Shown here: piece after piece, positions 11,112-23,776 of the stretch
Layout: each line of letters starts with the position of its first letter
Numbering within the stretch: position 1 is the stretch's first letter
Assembly (NCBI RefSeq): GCF_004379255.2
Contig: NC_056035.1
Span: 16,203,902 to 16,267,901, forward strand
Reading direction: 5' to 3'
Source of the DNA: Salvia splendens
Taxonomy: Eukaryota > Streptophyta > Magnoliopsida > Lamiales > Lamiaceae
Length of the DNA: 64,000 bases
Made by a program: the position numbers and the translations under genes
The notes under the pieces: generated by a model
Told to the model about the DNA's origin: nothing
What the model saw: only the letters and a program-made list of their open reading frames with translations
The model's database searches: none

Positions 11112-14102
11112 TGTAATAGCCGAGACTTAGATTTCTCGGGAGTTATGAAATAAAATACTAGAACTTTTATTGACGAATGAAAGAGTATTTTTATTTCTTG
11201 AATAAGGGTACAAGTACAACTTCAGAATTTTCAAAGCTAACACATTACAAGTGTTTGGAATTTATTACATACAAACTACAATGGCTACTACATTGTTGTT
11301 AAGACTAACAAAAGGGGTTCACTTTGAGCTACAACAACCGAGAGTTCCTAGTGAACTTCCTCGGCCTTCAACGCGAGCCGTCTTGGCCCCAACATTCCAG
11401 AAAGCCCGAGAGGGCGAGACCAAAAAAAGGAAAAGCCCCGCAGCTAGCCGTGCGACGCTGCCCAATCCAGATAAAACAAGATGAAATCAGACCAAGGAAA
11501 GGAGCAAGTTTTCCTTATTCTAGTAGGGACTGAAACCTTACCTAAATGAGCAAGAATGAAGGCACCGAGGGACCTGCAACAGCCTGCAGCGACCTGCCCC
11601 GCAGCCGGTACCGAAGACTGCAGTGAGGCGGTCCATTCGGCCTCTTCACCCCAACAGCCCTGCCCAGCTCGTACCTGCAAAATAAAGCCAAATGCAGTTA
11701 AGATGTACATCAAAAGGGACACCAGAATATAACACCAAATTCAGTAATTTTTCAGAGCATGTCCAGGAACTGTAAGCTCATTTATCTCACGAGTACCCAG
11801 CCTGCAAGCTGCAGGGATGGCAGCCAACATAGGGCAGCCTTAAGGCTCCTTTTCCAGTCAGATAACAAACTCTTGCAGCTTTCAGTTACACCCCAACTAT
11901 AAGTATAGATCAGCCTCGGCCTCTTCCTCCCCATTTATCACAAAGCAACATCCAATTAAAGAAAGAGAGGAGCCGAGGAAGGGGGAGGAGGTGAGGGTGA
12001 AACAAGAGCAAAGACAAGGACTAGCAGCACAAGTTCAGTGGAGGTAACCACACTTCCTTTCAACCTCTGTTAACCATATTATAGCATCATGTAGACATCA
12101 CAAGCATGCTAGAGGAACCCCATAGTTTCAGAGAACATAAGTAAGCCGTAAATAATTAAAGGAACAACACTTTAGCCAACTGTCAAGCTCATCCCAGTAG
12201 GTGGACGATTAAGTTCAGACACGAACCAACGAAGTAGAGAAAAACACCTAAATAGCTAAGGTAGAAGACTTAGCCTAGGAGTTTTCTGTTGGAGAAGACG
12301 ACGCCGACTGCGAAGCAGCGGCGAGCCGGCGGAGATAGCCGAGGAAAGGATCTGCAGCTCGCCGGAGAGGTGACGGCACCGGCAGGAGCGTGTGCTGCCT
12401 CAGCGCAACGGGGAGACCCGACGGAGGCGGCTACACAGCCGCGGCGTCGGCTGGAGACGGAGGCGGCATCGGCTTCGCGTCGGTAGGCTGCACCCAACGT
12501 GAGACGCAGAGAGGGAAGACGTCGACGGCGCGAGCCCACCAAGCTCCCGTGATGGCGCCGGCGATGGTGGTGCGTGGTGGCTGGTGTGGCGGTGAAATCC
12601 GCCGAGGAAGGAGAAGAAGATTAGGGTTTTGCCTTTGTTTTGAGATTGGGGATTTGAGTTTTTGTTGAAGATGAAATGAGGGAGAGTCGACGGAAGGGAG
12701 CATGATTAATTGGGCCTCCCCTATTTCAGAAACTTGGGCCTAGAATTTATTTTTTGAGTTGGGCCTTGAGGAAGAGAACTGGGCCGAAAATGCTTAATGA
12801 AATAATACCTTGGCCCAGATTAAGTAAACTCCTTACTGGACTTATGAAATTAGTTCTTGGATTAATACTTTTAGTGAAGAGCCTCTTTTCAAGTATAATG
12901 GAAATTATTTCCTAAGCCACGGAAGAAAAGAACTTATAAGCCGTGAGTGAAATAAAAGCCAGTAAATAATTAAAGCGGACTTTAATAGTCGCAGAAAGTA
13001 TTTCTTAAAATACTTAAGATAATCCGAGAATTTTAATACCGAACGGGTCAGCCGGATTCAGAACAAATTAAATCGCCGATTTAATTAAAGATTTAAGACT
13101 TCTAATTTTTAGAAGGCAGAAATTAAAATAAAAGAGCACGTTTAGGCATGCATTCATGCAAGATTGAATAATTACTTAAAGCCTAATTTAAGTACATTAT
13201 TTTTGAAAAGGGACGTCGTCGCTCGACGAGTAAATCTCAAGTCAGACAGTACCCGTTTGAAAGAGTTAAGCAAACGAGGTGGGCTTTTCTATCCTACATT
13301 ATGTGTGGGCTTTTTTTCTCTTCCTTCTTTTAAAGCATGCTTTATGTGAAAATATGATTATTTGAATGAGTTGTCATGCCATGTTTTGTTTTATGATTGC
13401 CTATCTGTTGGCTATGCCAACCCAGTTAAATCGAATTCGGGTCCCAGTAGGTCAGTAAATCCTACTCGGACTAGTGTACACATAGGGACCGTGAGCTAGC
13501 GCTAGGTTGGCCGGTCCGTGGGTCGTGAGCTAGCGCCAGGTTGGCCGGCCCAGTGGTCGTGGAATGTGGCCACATTCCCGATTCACGCAGCTGATATGGC
13601 ATATCATCAGAAGTAAATGACTGCAGTCTATTTTCATAAAGAAATAACAGATTTTAGTGACCGGGATAGATTTTCAGTAAAACCCCGCGTTCACTCAGCT
13701 TGGCTGACAACTAAAAGAAAAACAGTTTTCGGCATGAGCCCACTGAGTGCATCAAGTACTCAGCCCTGCATTTTGTTTTCCTTAATGTGCAGGTTGATTG
13801 TTGTCGAAGCCGAGGAGGTGTTGGGACAGAAGGCTAAATAAGTAGAAGGATAGCTGGTGTAGTATGTCTTCATACATATTACATCTGTCTTGGTACTCTT
13901 CCGTTGCGCATATTTTAGAACTTGCTTTTAGCAAGGACAATTGTTCCATAACTACTCTGATTCAGTATGATTTGTAGCCTCAACACATTTCAGGCAACGT
14001 TTCCTTTGATTTAAGCATCTTATGATGAGTTGAGACAGCTTCTGTAAGTTTTAGTCGCGATATAGCTACACTTTCTTTGACTAGAGAGATGTGGTCGTGA
14101 CA
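11112..14102 (+). repeat. 5' LTR of the Tekay-like element
   Basis: TG...CA bounded and about 3 kb. It has a GC-rich island at 12290-12560 that produces open frames without coding signals, and a distal motif (gtactcagccctgcatt...ttaatgtgcagg) that reappears in the LTR remnant at 60178-61270. Relative to the 3' copy it carries an extra 22 bp near 12447-12468, lying between ggcggc-type direct repeats. Confidence 0.95.
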
Positions 14103-14105
14103 GAG

Positions 14106-14117
14106 TGGTATCAGAGC
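14106..14117 (+). promoter_or_regulatory. Primer-binding site (tRNA-iMet type)
   Basis: TGGTATCAGAGC, three bases after the end of the 5' LTR, is complementary to the 3' end of plant initiator tRNA-Met, the usual minus-strand primer of this lineage. Confidence 0.93.
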
Positions 14118-14199
14118 ACTTTTTCTTTCGCTCTGACCCAAGAACCTTCTTTCTAAGCCTCAGTCCAGAACAGTAGCACTAGGCTAGAAAGTGAACAGA

Positions 14200-17100
14200 A
14201 TGATCAGTACAAGATCCCAACACCTCAGCTCGACACGATCAACTGCACCAGAAACAGGGGTCGACGCCCGCTCGTCCAGAAAAGAGAATTTTAAAGAAAG
14301 AAAATATTTTTCCATTTTGAGAAGGAAAATGAAATTTTCTAAGTTTTCAGAAAAAAAAAAAAAATAAAATAAAATAAAATCATAGCCCTAAATGGGAACG
14401 AAAATGTTTATTTGAAAAGTTTGCAAGACGCAACGTGCTAGCTGATACTTTGCATGAGATATGCTTAATGTATCTGTGATTTATGTTTAAAGAGCTTGAC
14501 ATGAATGTATAGATGTCATGGGGACTATGTATGTGAACCTAGAGTGCTTTAGAAAAGTACCTTAGGTGAGACTTTCAGGATCAAATACTAGCAGAATAAG
14601 AATTTGTTACCGCCTTCCAGGGCGACGAGACCAACTAAAACCCATCAGTTTGGGCAAGCTTCAAATTCCAAGGAATTATGAGAAAGAAAAGACGAGCCAA
14701 AAAGTACTATTGTACTACTTATAGACAGCAATTAAAGGAAGTCCATTCTTTTAAGCACACAGATAGTATACATATATATATGTATACTAGACGATGAACC
14801 AAGAAGTTCCCAATGTCTTTACAAAGACCAAGTTATAACGAAAATAGTTTACTTTCAAGCCTGTTCGGGAGATGCATCCCTACACGGAAAGAGATCGTAC
14901 CCGTGATCTAGTAAAGTGATCTAATGTGGCGTAACAAGCCCAAGTGGCTACGTGATCCAGAAGCGATACTTATAGCGTGCTACGAAGCACGATGGAGAAT
15001 GTAATGTTTTACCAGAATCAGCGTTCTAAGTTATCAAGAACGATATGAAAGTATGACCTCCAGCTGCGGTTATCAGTTTAACAGCACGAGGAACCCCATC
15101 TTGGAATGTATGGTTTCCCAGAACGCGTTTATCATGTGCGAGCTCCACAAGAAAAACAAGGGAGTGTCACATAACTAGAACCAATGATTATAATCAATAG
15201 TACTTACTTGGATTCCCAATGAAATCCCTTCTAAGAGTCCTTCCAAGGACGATACCCTCGTCTATTCAGACTCTAGTTTTGACTCGCAAGTACCATGTCA
15301 GTGTTCCTTTTTCTGTGCGAGGTTTGACTCATTTCCAGCTTATGGACTGCAGTCCTTTTGACTCATCGTACATAAAGAGTAAAGTTTTGACTGTTTAAGC
15401 TCCAGTCGTAAACCCTAAATTCTACAGTTGTTCATATCTATGATCTTCGGATTGAGCGTATTCCTCAGACATTCTTTGAACCTCCGGGACAACGATGTCC
15501 TGTCGGCTATTAAGACCTTTGATTGACTCACGTTCTGCAAGTAGTATGCCACTTTCATTCTCTTCAGGAAAGCGGTGACTCAGTTTCAGTTCCCAAATTT
15601 GGGATACTCTTATGTTCCAAGCATCGTTATTTGTTGTTGCCTCCTTTGAGCCACAGTATTGGAGATTTATATCTCGATTTCTTGGACCTATGCAATGAAA
15701 TTTCATTCTTACGATGCTTACGTTGTGATCCCCAGAGTGATCAAGACAGTTAAACATTTTCCTCAGGGAATTTCATGTGGTGCTGGAACTTTTTACCTCC
15801 CTATTTTGAGATCCTACAAAGGTGAAATTTTTCGACCTCGATTCCAGTACATGTATTATTCCTAGTCTCGGAATTTTTCTGCAGCTCGAAGTTAAGGCAA
15901 GCATATTGCACCTTTCCCTAACAAGCTTGCCCTAGCTGATTTTTTCTGAATAGTTCATTTCAGTGCATTGCCTTAATGAACCTATGATGTGATTTTGTTA
16001 TTCCATACCAAGATGCCTTTGAAACATGATCAATGTTCCTTCATTGCAATCGCCTACGTTTATAAATTTTCGTGGTTGATCATCTTAGGCGATGACATGT
16101 TTGAACCACTGTCCTTGATGCTCAGATCCTTTCAGTTTAATTGGACAACTGTATTGTCCTATTTTGCAGCTTACTATGGGAATTTACAGTTAATTCATTT
16201 CCATCCAGTTTTCATGACCCACCTCATGATTATTTCTAGCTCCCACCAGGGGTGAGCCTCAGCTTCTATGAGTTTACCTGGAAACCAGTTGAGCTACGTA
16301 GTTCTTTGAATGAACTCAGTACTTACCTTCAAGGTCGATTATCGACGAAAATTCATAAAAGTTGAACAAGGGATGTTATTCTTGTCCAGTTGGGTATTCA
16401 GGAGCCCTTCAGATTTTCAGTCATACTCTCTTGTGTGAATAATAATCCAAGTTAAGACTATTAGATTAATCATTGAGTTATTGATACGAGGCTAGCAGAA
16501 AAAGGCATGGTCTCAGTTTCTTTCAGATACGCATAATAAATACGTCCCCATGGAGACACGTGCAGGAAATGATGCACCAACCAGAAGCGTCACATAACCG
16601 ACAGCAAAGCGTTAAATACTTCGAATCTACGTACCGCTTGTGACCAGCAGGTGGAAGATCGAATATTTTGTTGTATAGAGAAGCAACTAGCCTTGAGTAG
16701 AGAAATATCAAGGAATATTTGAGGATTAAATGATGTCCGAAGACGTAAAAGACCTATATGGTAGTTTGAACGATCAAAATGCTTACTCCGAGTAAGATAA
16801 GTAAGCCACAAGAACAAAGACTCAATCATGGGCATGTAATGAAAGCCATGGAGAAAGTACGAGTGTATTTGTAGTTTATGTTTGACGGAACAAATCCCAT
16901 CAGCAAAAGGGATTCGTCTGAGAGGTGGCCAGGAAAGGCTAAAGCTGGAGAGACATTCGGGGAGAGGAACGCGTGATAGCACAGCTACCCTCACCATCAC
17001 TACTATGAAGGGAAAATCGAAATTTTTCCTTAAAGAGTTATCGCAAGAGAACGGGTTTAGAGCCCTATAATATAGAGCAAGGACAAACGTTGACAACAAA

Positions 17101-17690
17101 ACGCGACGAAGTATTCTACGATATGCCACATCCCAAATTAAGCGGCTCAGAAAGGAGCTGTCGATAGAGTTTTGTGTTAATCTAGACACGAGATCTGGAT
17201 CACTTTGGAAAGTCATGCTAGATTATTTCACCACGAATCGCTCAGTCGAACCAAAAGAGCATGGAGACAGTAGCGTTGGGAGAAAGAAGCCAACACATCC
17301 ACATGCACAGATCCAGTATTCAAGGTTTAACGCGAGTAGAATAAAGTCTATGCTAAATCATGACAAAGAATCGCGGTGAACACAAAAGCATCTTGAAACG
17401 ATGAAAGTAGACTACCTCAACTAAGCGAGAGGTTACGAGGTCATTAGGCTAGCTCAATGACTACGATTACGATCGATACAAGCATTTGAGAACTTAGTAT
17501 CTGACGATGAAATCTAAAACGAGGAATGGCTTCAACCGCCAGACGAAATGGAACGTCTAATGGATGACTTGAATCAGTCATATTATCTCAGTCACCAGAT
17601 AGAAGGGCGCTTAAGGAACAACAGAACTTAAGATCTAGATACAAGAACTACTAGATCCGCATTTTTAGACTCAGTGTGTGACCATGTGGT
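14200..17690 (+). other. Region where gag and protease should be; no intact gene found
   Basis: A short frame starts at 14200 (MISTRSQHLSSTRST) and ends within about 150 nt in a poly-A stretch; it may be a stub of gag. The rest holds only scattered short frames on both strands. No CCHC zinc knuckle or DSG/DTG protease motif was seen. Near 17690 coding similarity resumes with a degraded start of reverse transcriptase (EFFMKKDRT). About 3.4 kb of the element is thus non-coding or decayed beyond recognition by eye. Confidence 0.6.
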
Positions 17691-17730
17691 ACACCAGAAT
17701 TCTTCATGAAGAAGGATAGAACGTTGAGAG

Positions 17731-20133
17731 TTGAGAAAGTTAACACTCAAGAATAAGTATCCTTTACCGAGAATCGACGATCTTTTCGATCAGCTGCAAG
17801 GAGCTAGAGTCTTCTCGAAGAACGAGAAGGAACACGAGGAACATTTGAGGGCCACTTTAGAAACGTCAAGAGCCGAGAAACTCTATGTTAAGTTCAGCAA
17901 GTGTGAGTTCTGGCTTAATGAAGTGAACTTCCTTGGACACATAGTGACAGCAGAAGGGATCCGAGTAGACCCCGCTAAGGTTGAGGCCGTGCAACGTTGG
18001 CAGTCACCAGCGACGCCCAATGAAATTCGAAGTTTCCTAGGTCTGGCAGGATACTATCGAAGATTCATTGAGGGGTTTTCTAAAATAGCGAGGCCGATGA
18101 CTCAACAGCTCAAGAAAGGAGTTAAAGTCAATTGGACCCCAGAATGTGAAGCAAGTTTCCAGTTGCTAAAGAAAAAGTTGACCACAGCGCCAGTTTTAGT
18201 TGTGCCAGAAGCGGGAGTCGACTATGTGGTGTATACAGATGCATCGAAGGTCGGACTCGGGTGCGTGCTGATGCAGAAGGGTAAGGTGATAGCGTACGCT
18301 TCACGCCAATTGAGGCCGCACGAGTTGAACTATCCGACGCACGACCTGGAATTAGCAGCAGTGGTCCACGCGTTGAAGATTTGGAGACATCACCTCTATG
18401 GAGTTCGATGTGAGATCTTCACAGATCATAAGAGTCTCAAATACTTTTTCGAGCAGAAGGACCTGAATATGAGACAGCGCAGATGGCTGGAACTAGTCAA
18501 AGACTACGACTGTGGTATAAATTACCACCCAGGCAAAGCCAATGTGGTAGCAGATGCCTTGAGCAGAAAGACTGCGCCTCAAGTGGCTACTTTCCTCACC
18601 CTAGAGGAAGAGCTTATCCGGGAATTCGCCAAGAAGCGACTGGAGATAGTGAGAACCCCGGAGACAGTGGACAGCAGAACATCCACCTTGATCTTAGAAC
18701 CAGATTTAAGAGCTAGAATCATTGACGCCCAGAGATACGATGAAGCCCTAGAAAAGGTTCGTCTCAGAGTGAGGACCGGAAAAGGGGATTGTTACCGCGA
18801 AGAGGTGGATAATGCTCTCACTTTCAAAGGGAGACTATGCGTACCCAAAGAGGAGGCACTTAGGAACGAGGTCATGAGTGAAGCTCATGAGACACCCTAC
18901 ACTGCCCATCCTGGGAGTACAAAGATGTATCAGGACTTGAAGAAGCAATTTTGGTGGGATGGCATGAAGAAAAGCATAGCATCGTTTGTAGAAAGATGCC
19001 TGGCTTGCCAGCAAGTGAAGGCTTTACATCAACGACCCTATGGGAAGTTGCAGCCTCTCGAGATCCCAGAATGGAAGTGGGAGCATATAGCAATGGATTT
19101 TGTGACAGGATTGCCAAAATCACAGCGAGGAAACACTGCCATCTGGGTGGTTATAGATCGCCTCACCAAAAGTGCTTATTTTATACCAATCCGAATCACA
19201 TATGGATCCGACAAGTTGGCTCAGATCTATGTGCAAGAGATCATACGCTTACATGGCATACCAGTAACGGTTACTTCGGATCGAGATTCGAAATTTACTT
19301 ATAGATTTTTGGATAGACCTACAGCGAGAGTAGGGCACTCAACTGAATTCCAGCACAACATTCCATCCACAGACAGACGGACGGTCCGAAAGGACGATTC
19401 AGACATTAGAGGATATGTTGAAATCCGTAGTGCTCGACCGTGGAGTAAGCTGGGAGCCAGTACTTCCACTTATAGAGTTTTCCTACAACAACAGTTACCA
19501 GACAACCATAATTATGGCCCCATATGAAGCACTCTATGGGAAGAAATGTAGATCACCGCTTTACTGGGATGAAGCAGGTGAGAGAAGAATTCTCGGACCA
19601 GACGTTGTAAATGAAATGATAGAAATTGTCCGACAAGTCCGAGGGAGAATCAAAGAAGCTCAAGATAGACAGAAATCCTATGCAGATGCTCGTAGAATGG
19701 ATTTACAGTTCAAAGCAGGAGACAAGGTCGTTATGAAAGTATCCCCATCGAAAGGGATAACTAGATTTGGCGTCAAGGGCAAGCTAAAACCGCGTTTATC
19801 GGACCTTACGAGATCCTAGAAACAGTCGGCCTTGTGGCGTACAGATTAGCGCTCCCGCCAAGTTTCGGGAATGTTCACAATGTGTTTCATGTATCACAGT
19901 TGAGGAAGTACGTGTTTGACCCCAAACACATAGTGCACCAGGAAGAAATGGTGTTAGAACCAGATTTGGGCTATGAAGAAAAGCCAGAAGCAATTCTGGA
20001 CAGGAAAGTTAAAGAGTTGAGAAATAAAAATTTTGTAACTGTGAAGGTCCTATGGAAGCATCACGGCCGCGAGGAGGCGACGTGGGAGCTCGAGGACCAG
20101 ATGAAAGAGAAGTACCCACAGCTTTTTACCTAA
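17731..20133 (+). pseudogene. Degenerate Gypsy pol: RT remnant, RNase H, integrase, chromodomain
   Basis: The frame 17731-19527 contains a short RT N-terminal block ([18 protein letters not shown]) joined directly to a block that normally lies after the catalytic palm ([20 protein letters not shown]). The part with the YxDD-type motif is therefore deleted. RNase H is well kept ([40 protein letters not shown]). The integrase HHCC finger (CLACQQVK) and the first two catalytic Asp ([15 protein letters not shown]) are present. A frameshift near 19295 and a stop near 19325 break the domain, and the third catalytic region continues in another frame to 19819. A further shift precedes 19834-20133, which holds HVSQLRKYV and a chromodomain (TVKVLWKHHGREEATWELED) that targets such elements to chromatin. 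A spread of lesions, not one event. Confidence 0.92.
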
Positions 20134-20162
20134 CCGAGACGAAATTTCGGGACGAAATTTTT

Positions 20163-20178
20163 GTTAAGGGGGGTAGAA
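20163..20178 (+). promoter_or_regulatory. Polypurine tract
   Basis: GTTAAGGGGGGTAGAA lies immediately before the TGTAATAG start of the 3' LTR, the expected plus-strand priming site. Confidence 0.88.
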
Positions 20179-23147
20179 TGTAATAGCCGAGACTTAGATT
20201 TCTCGGGAGTTATGAAATAAAATACTAGAACTTTTATTGACGAATGAAAGAGTATTTTTATTTCTTGAATAAGGGTACAAGTACAACTTCAGAATTTTCA
20301 AAGCTAACACATTACAAGTGTTTGGAATTTATTACATACAAACTACAATGGCTACTACATTGTTGTTAAGACTAACAAAAGGGGTTCACTTTGAGCTACA
20401 ACAACCGAGAGTTCCTAGTGAACTTCCTCGGCCTTCAACGCGAGCCGTCTTGGCCCCAACATTCCAGAAAGCCCGAGAGGGCGAGACCAAAAAAAGGAAA
20501 AGCCCCGCAGCTAGCCGTGCGACGCTGCCCAATCCAGATAAAACAAGATGAAATCAGACCAAGGAAAGGAGCAAGTTTTCCTTATTCTAGTAGGGACTGA
20601 AACCTTACCTAAATGAGCAAGAATGAAGGCACCGAGGGACCTGCAACAGCCTGCAGCGACCTGCCCCGCAGCCGGTACCGAAGACTGCAGTGAGGCGGTC
20701 CATTCGGCCTCTTCACCCCAACAGCCCTGCCCAGCTCGTACCTGCAAAATAAAGCCAAATGCAGTTAAGATGTACATCAAAAGGGACACCAGAATATAAC
20801 ACCAAATTCAGTAATTTTTCAGAGCATGTCCAGGAACTGTAAGCTCATTTATCTCACGAGTACCCAGCTTGCAAGCTGCAGGGATGGCAGCCAACATAGG
20901 GAAGCCTTAAGGCTCCTTTTCCAGTCAGATAACAAACTCTTGCAGCTTTCAGTTACACCCCAACTATAAGTATAGATCAGCCTCGGCCTCTTCCTCCCCA
21001 TTTATCACAAAGCAACATCCAATTAAAGAAAGAGAGGAGCCGAGGAAGGGGGAGGAGGCGAGGGTGAAACAAGAGCAAAGACAAGGACTAGCAGCACAAG
21101 TTCAGTGGAGGTAACCACACTTCCTTTCAACCTCTGTTAACCATATTATAGCATCATGTAGACATCACAAGCATGCTAGAGGAACCCCATAGTTTCAGAG
21201 AACATAAGTAAGCCGTAAATAATTAAAGGAACAACACTTTAGCCAACTGTCAAGCTCATCCCAGTAGGTGGACGATTAAGTTCAGACACGAACCAACGAA
21301 GTAGAGAAAAACACCTAAATAGCTAAGGTAGAAGACTTAGCCTAGGAGTTTTCTGTTGGAGAAGACGACGCCGACTGCGAAGCAGCGGCGAGCCGGCGGA
21401 GATAGCCGAGGAAAGGATCTGCAGCTCGCCGGAGAGGTGACGGCACCGGCAGGAGCGTGTGCTGCCTCAGCGCAACGGGGAGACCCGACGGAGGCGGCTA
21501 CACAGCCGCGGCATCGGCTTCGCGTCGGTAGGCTGCACCCAACGTGAGACGCAGAGAGGGAAGACGTCGACGGCGCGAGCCCACCAAGCTCCCGTGATGG
21601 CGCCGGCGATGGTGGTGCGTGGTGGCTGGTGTGGCGGTGAAATCCGCCGAGGAAGGAGAAGAAGATTAGGGTTTTGCCTTTGTTTTGAGATTGGGGATTT
21701 GAGTTTTTGTTGAAGATGAAATGAGGGAGAGTCGACGGAAGGGAGCATGATTAATTGGGCCTCCCCTATTTCAGAAACTTGGGCCTAGAATTTATTTTTT
21801 GAGTTGGGCCTTGAGGAAGAGAACTGGGCCGAAAATGTTTAATGAAATAATACCTTGGCCCAGATTAAGTAAACTCCTTACTGGACTTATGAAATTAGTT
21901 CTTGGATTAATACTTTTAGTGAAGAGCCTCTTTTCAAGTATAATGGAAATTATTTCCTAAGCCACGGAAGAAAAGAACTTATAAGCCGTGAGTGAAATAA
22001 AAGCCAGTAAATAATTAAAGCGGACTTTAATAGTCGCAGAAAGTATTTCTTAAAATACTTAAGATAATCCGAGAATTTTAATACCGAACGGGTCAGCCGG
22101 ATTCAGAACAAATTAAATCGCCGATTTAATTAAAGATTTAAGACTTCTAATTTTTAGAAGGCAGAAATTAAAATAAAAGAGCACGTTTAGGCATGCATTC
22201 ATGCAAGATTGAATAATTACTTAAAGCCTAATTTAAGTACATTATTTTTGAAAAGGGACGTCGTCGCTCGACGAGTAAATCTCAAGTCAGACAGTACCCG
22301 TTTGAAAGAGTTAAGCAAACGAGGTGGGCTTTTCTATCCTACATTATGTGTGGGCTTTTTTTCTCTTCCTTCTTTTAAAGCATGCTTTATGTGAAAATAT
22401 GATTATTTGAATGAGTTGTCATGCCATGTTTTGTTTTATGATTGCCTATCTGTTGGCTATGCCAACCCAGTTAAATCGAATTCGGGTCCCAGTAGGTCAG
22501 TAAATCCTACTCGGACTAGTGTACACATAGGGACCGTGAGCTAGCGCTAGGTTGGCCGGTCTGTGGGTCGTGAGCTAGCGCCAGGTTGGCCGGCCCAGTG
22601 GTCGTGGAATGTGGCCACATTCCCGATTCACGCAGCTGATATGGCATATCATCAGAAGTAAATGACTGCAGTCTATTTTCAGAAAGAAATAACATATTTT
22701 AGTGACCGGGATAGATTTTCAGTAAAACCCCGCGTTCACTCAGCTTGGCTGACAACTAAAAGAAAAACAGTTTTCGGCATGAGCCCACTGAGTGCATCAA
22801 GTACTCAGCCCTGCATTTTGTTTTCCTTAATGTGCAGGTTGATTGTTGTCGAAGCCGAGGAGGTGTTGGGACAGAAGGCTAAATAAGTAGAAGGATAGCT
22901 GGTGTAGTATGTCTTCATACATATTACATCTGTCTTGGTACTCTTCCGTTGCGCATATTTTAGAACTTGCTTTTAGCAAGGACAATTGTTCCATAACTAC
23001 TCTGATTCAGTATGATTTGTAGCCTCAACACATTTCAGGCAACGTTTCCTTTGATTTAAGCATCTTATGATGAGTTGAGACAGCTTCTGTAAGTTTTAGT
23101 CGCGATATAGCTACACTTTCTTTGACTAGAGAGATGTGGTCGTGACA
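20179..23147 (+). repeat. 3' LTR of the Tekay-like element
   Basis: Matches the 5' LTR from end to end with seven substitutions counted by eye and one 22-bp deletion at about 21513. It is followed directly by the second GCCAT target duplication (23148-23152). Confidence 0.95.
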
Positions 23148-23152
23148 GCCAT

Positions 23153-23776
23153 CGTCCAATAGTAGAAAAGAAGACGATGAGAAGGAGAGATTCCTCAAAT
23201 TGCAGAGACAAGCATTGCTTCTGTGTTTAGAGAGTGCTGCAAAGAAATACAAAACATCATGGTAAGATTTGTGATCACTCTCTGTGATACATGTAATAAC
23301 TTTTGCTTTATTTGAATTTCGTATTCTCTTTTAGGTGCCAAACAGCCATCGACATCCTGGCAAAGCACGCTTTTGATAATATTTCTAGATTCACCACCAG
23401 GCAAAGGGATGCTATTGAGAAACTCTGGGGCTCGATCAAGGAGCTTCAAGTGCGCAGGAAGCAAGGGAAGTCCATTTCCGGGAAACTGGATGTGAATGCT
23501 TTCGAGTGGCTCCAGCAAAGTATGCATGCGAGAAGATCAACATCTGGCGTGCTGTCGGAGGCAACGGAGACCGGAAATGTCAACAGTGGCTTGGTTGATG
23601 CCGTTGCCACCTGTATCAGAAATCGGCAAGAAGTAGTTCAGTTTAGATATGTATTCATGAATGCAAATGTTATATGCCGCGGGAAGGATGGGAATATTAT
23701 TACGATGGATTACTTTTGCTATATAACGAGGGAGTTATGTATCCATGTTATGCGGATTAAGATCTGTATTCAGTAG
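23153..23776 (+). CDS. Exon 2 (3' part) and exon 3 of the unknown plant gene
   Basis: After the target duplication the exon resumes in phase (SSNSRKEDDEKERFLKL, then QRQALLLCLESAAKKYKTSW) and ends at a GT donor at 23262. The last exon starts after ttttag at 23335, completing the split TGG codon, and reads CQTAIDILAKHAFDNISRF, TTRQRDAIEKLWGSIKE, QVRRKQGKSISGK and onward to a stop at 23776. The conserved-looking core is helical and basic; the final 40 or so residues are less convincing, so the natural stop or an extra splice could lie earlier. It is an apparently single-copy plant protein that I do not recognise. With a 12-kb element in exon 2, normal protein is unlikely unless the insert is bypassed. 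Confidence 0.72.

Larger units (their letters stand above)
11112..23147 (+). mobile_element. Ty3/Gypsy chromovirus-type LTR retrotransposon (Tekay/Del-like), inserted in an exon
   Basis: Two direct LTRs (2,991 and 2,969 bp) start TGTAATAG and end CGTGACA. The 5-bp target duplication GCCAT flanks them. A tRNA-iMet primer site follows the left LTR, and a purine tract precedes the right one. The coding order RT-RNaseH-integrase-chromodomain is Gypsy-type, and the C-terminal chromodomain marks a chromovirus. I count seven substitutions plus one 22-bp indel between the LTRs, about 0.24 percent, so the insertion is recent. The interior cannot encode its own proteins: no gag or protease was found, the RT core is missing and the integrase frame is broken. 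Confidence 0.93.

Noticed and set aside
12270..12703. Several overlapping open frames on both strands in the GC-rich part of the LTR (and again at 21356-21748)
   Set aside because: They overlap one another in opposite directions, have low-complexity Ala/Arg composition, and one is disrupted by the 22-bp indel between the LTRs; they are by-products of a GC-rich LTR.
15422..15757. Minus-strand open frame of 111 codons in the Gypsy interior
   Set aside because: No recognisable motif, overlapping plus-strand frames of similar length, and a location inside an element whose coding region is decayed.
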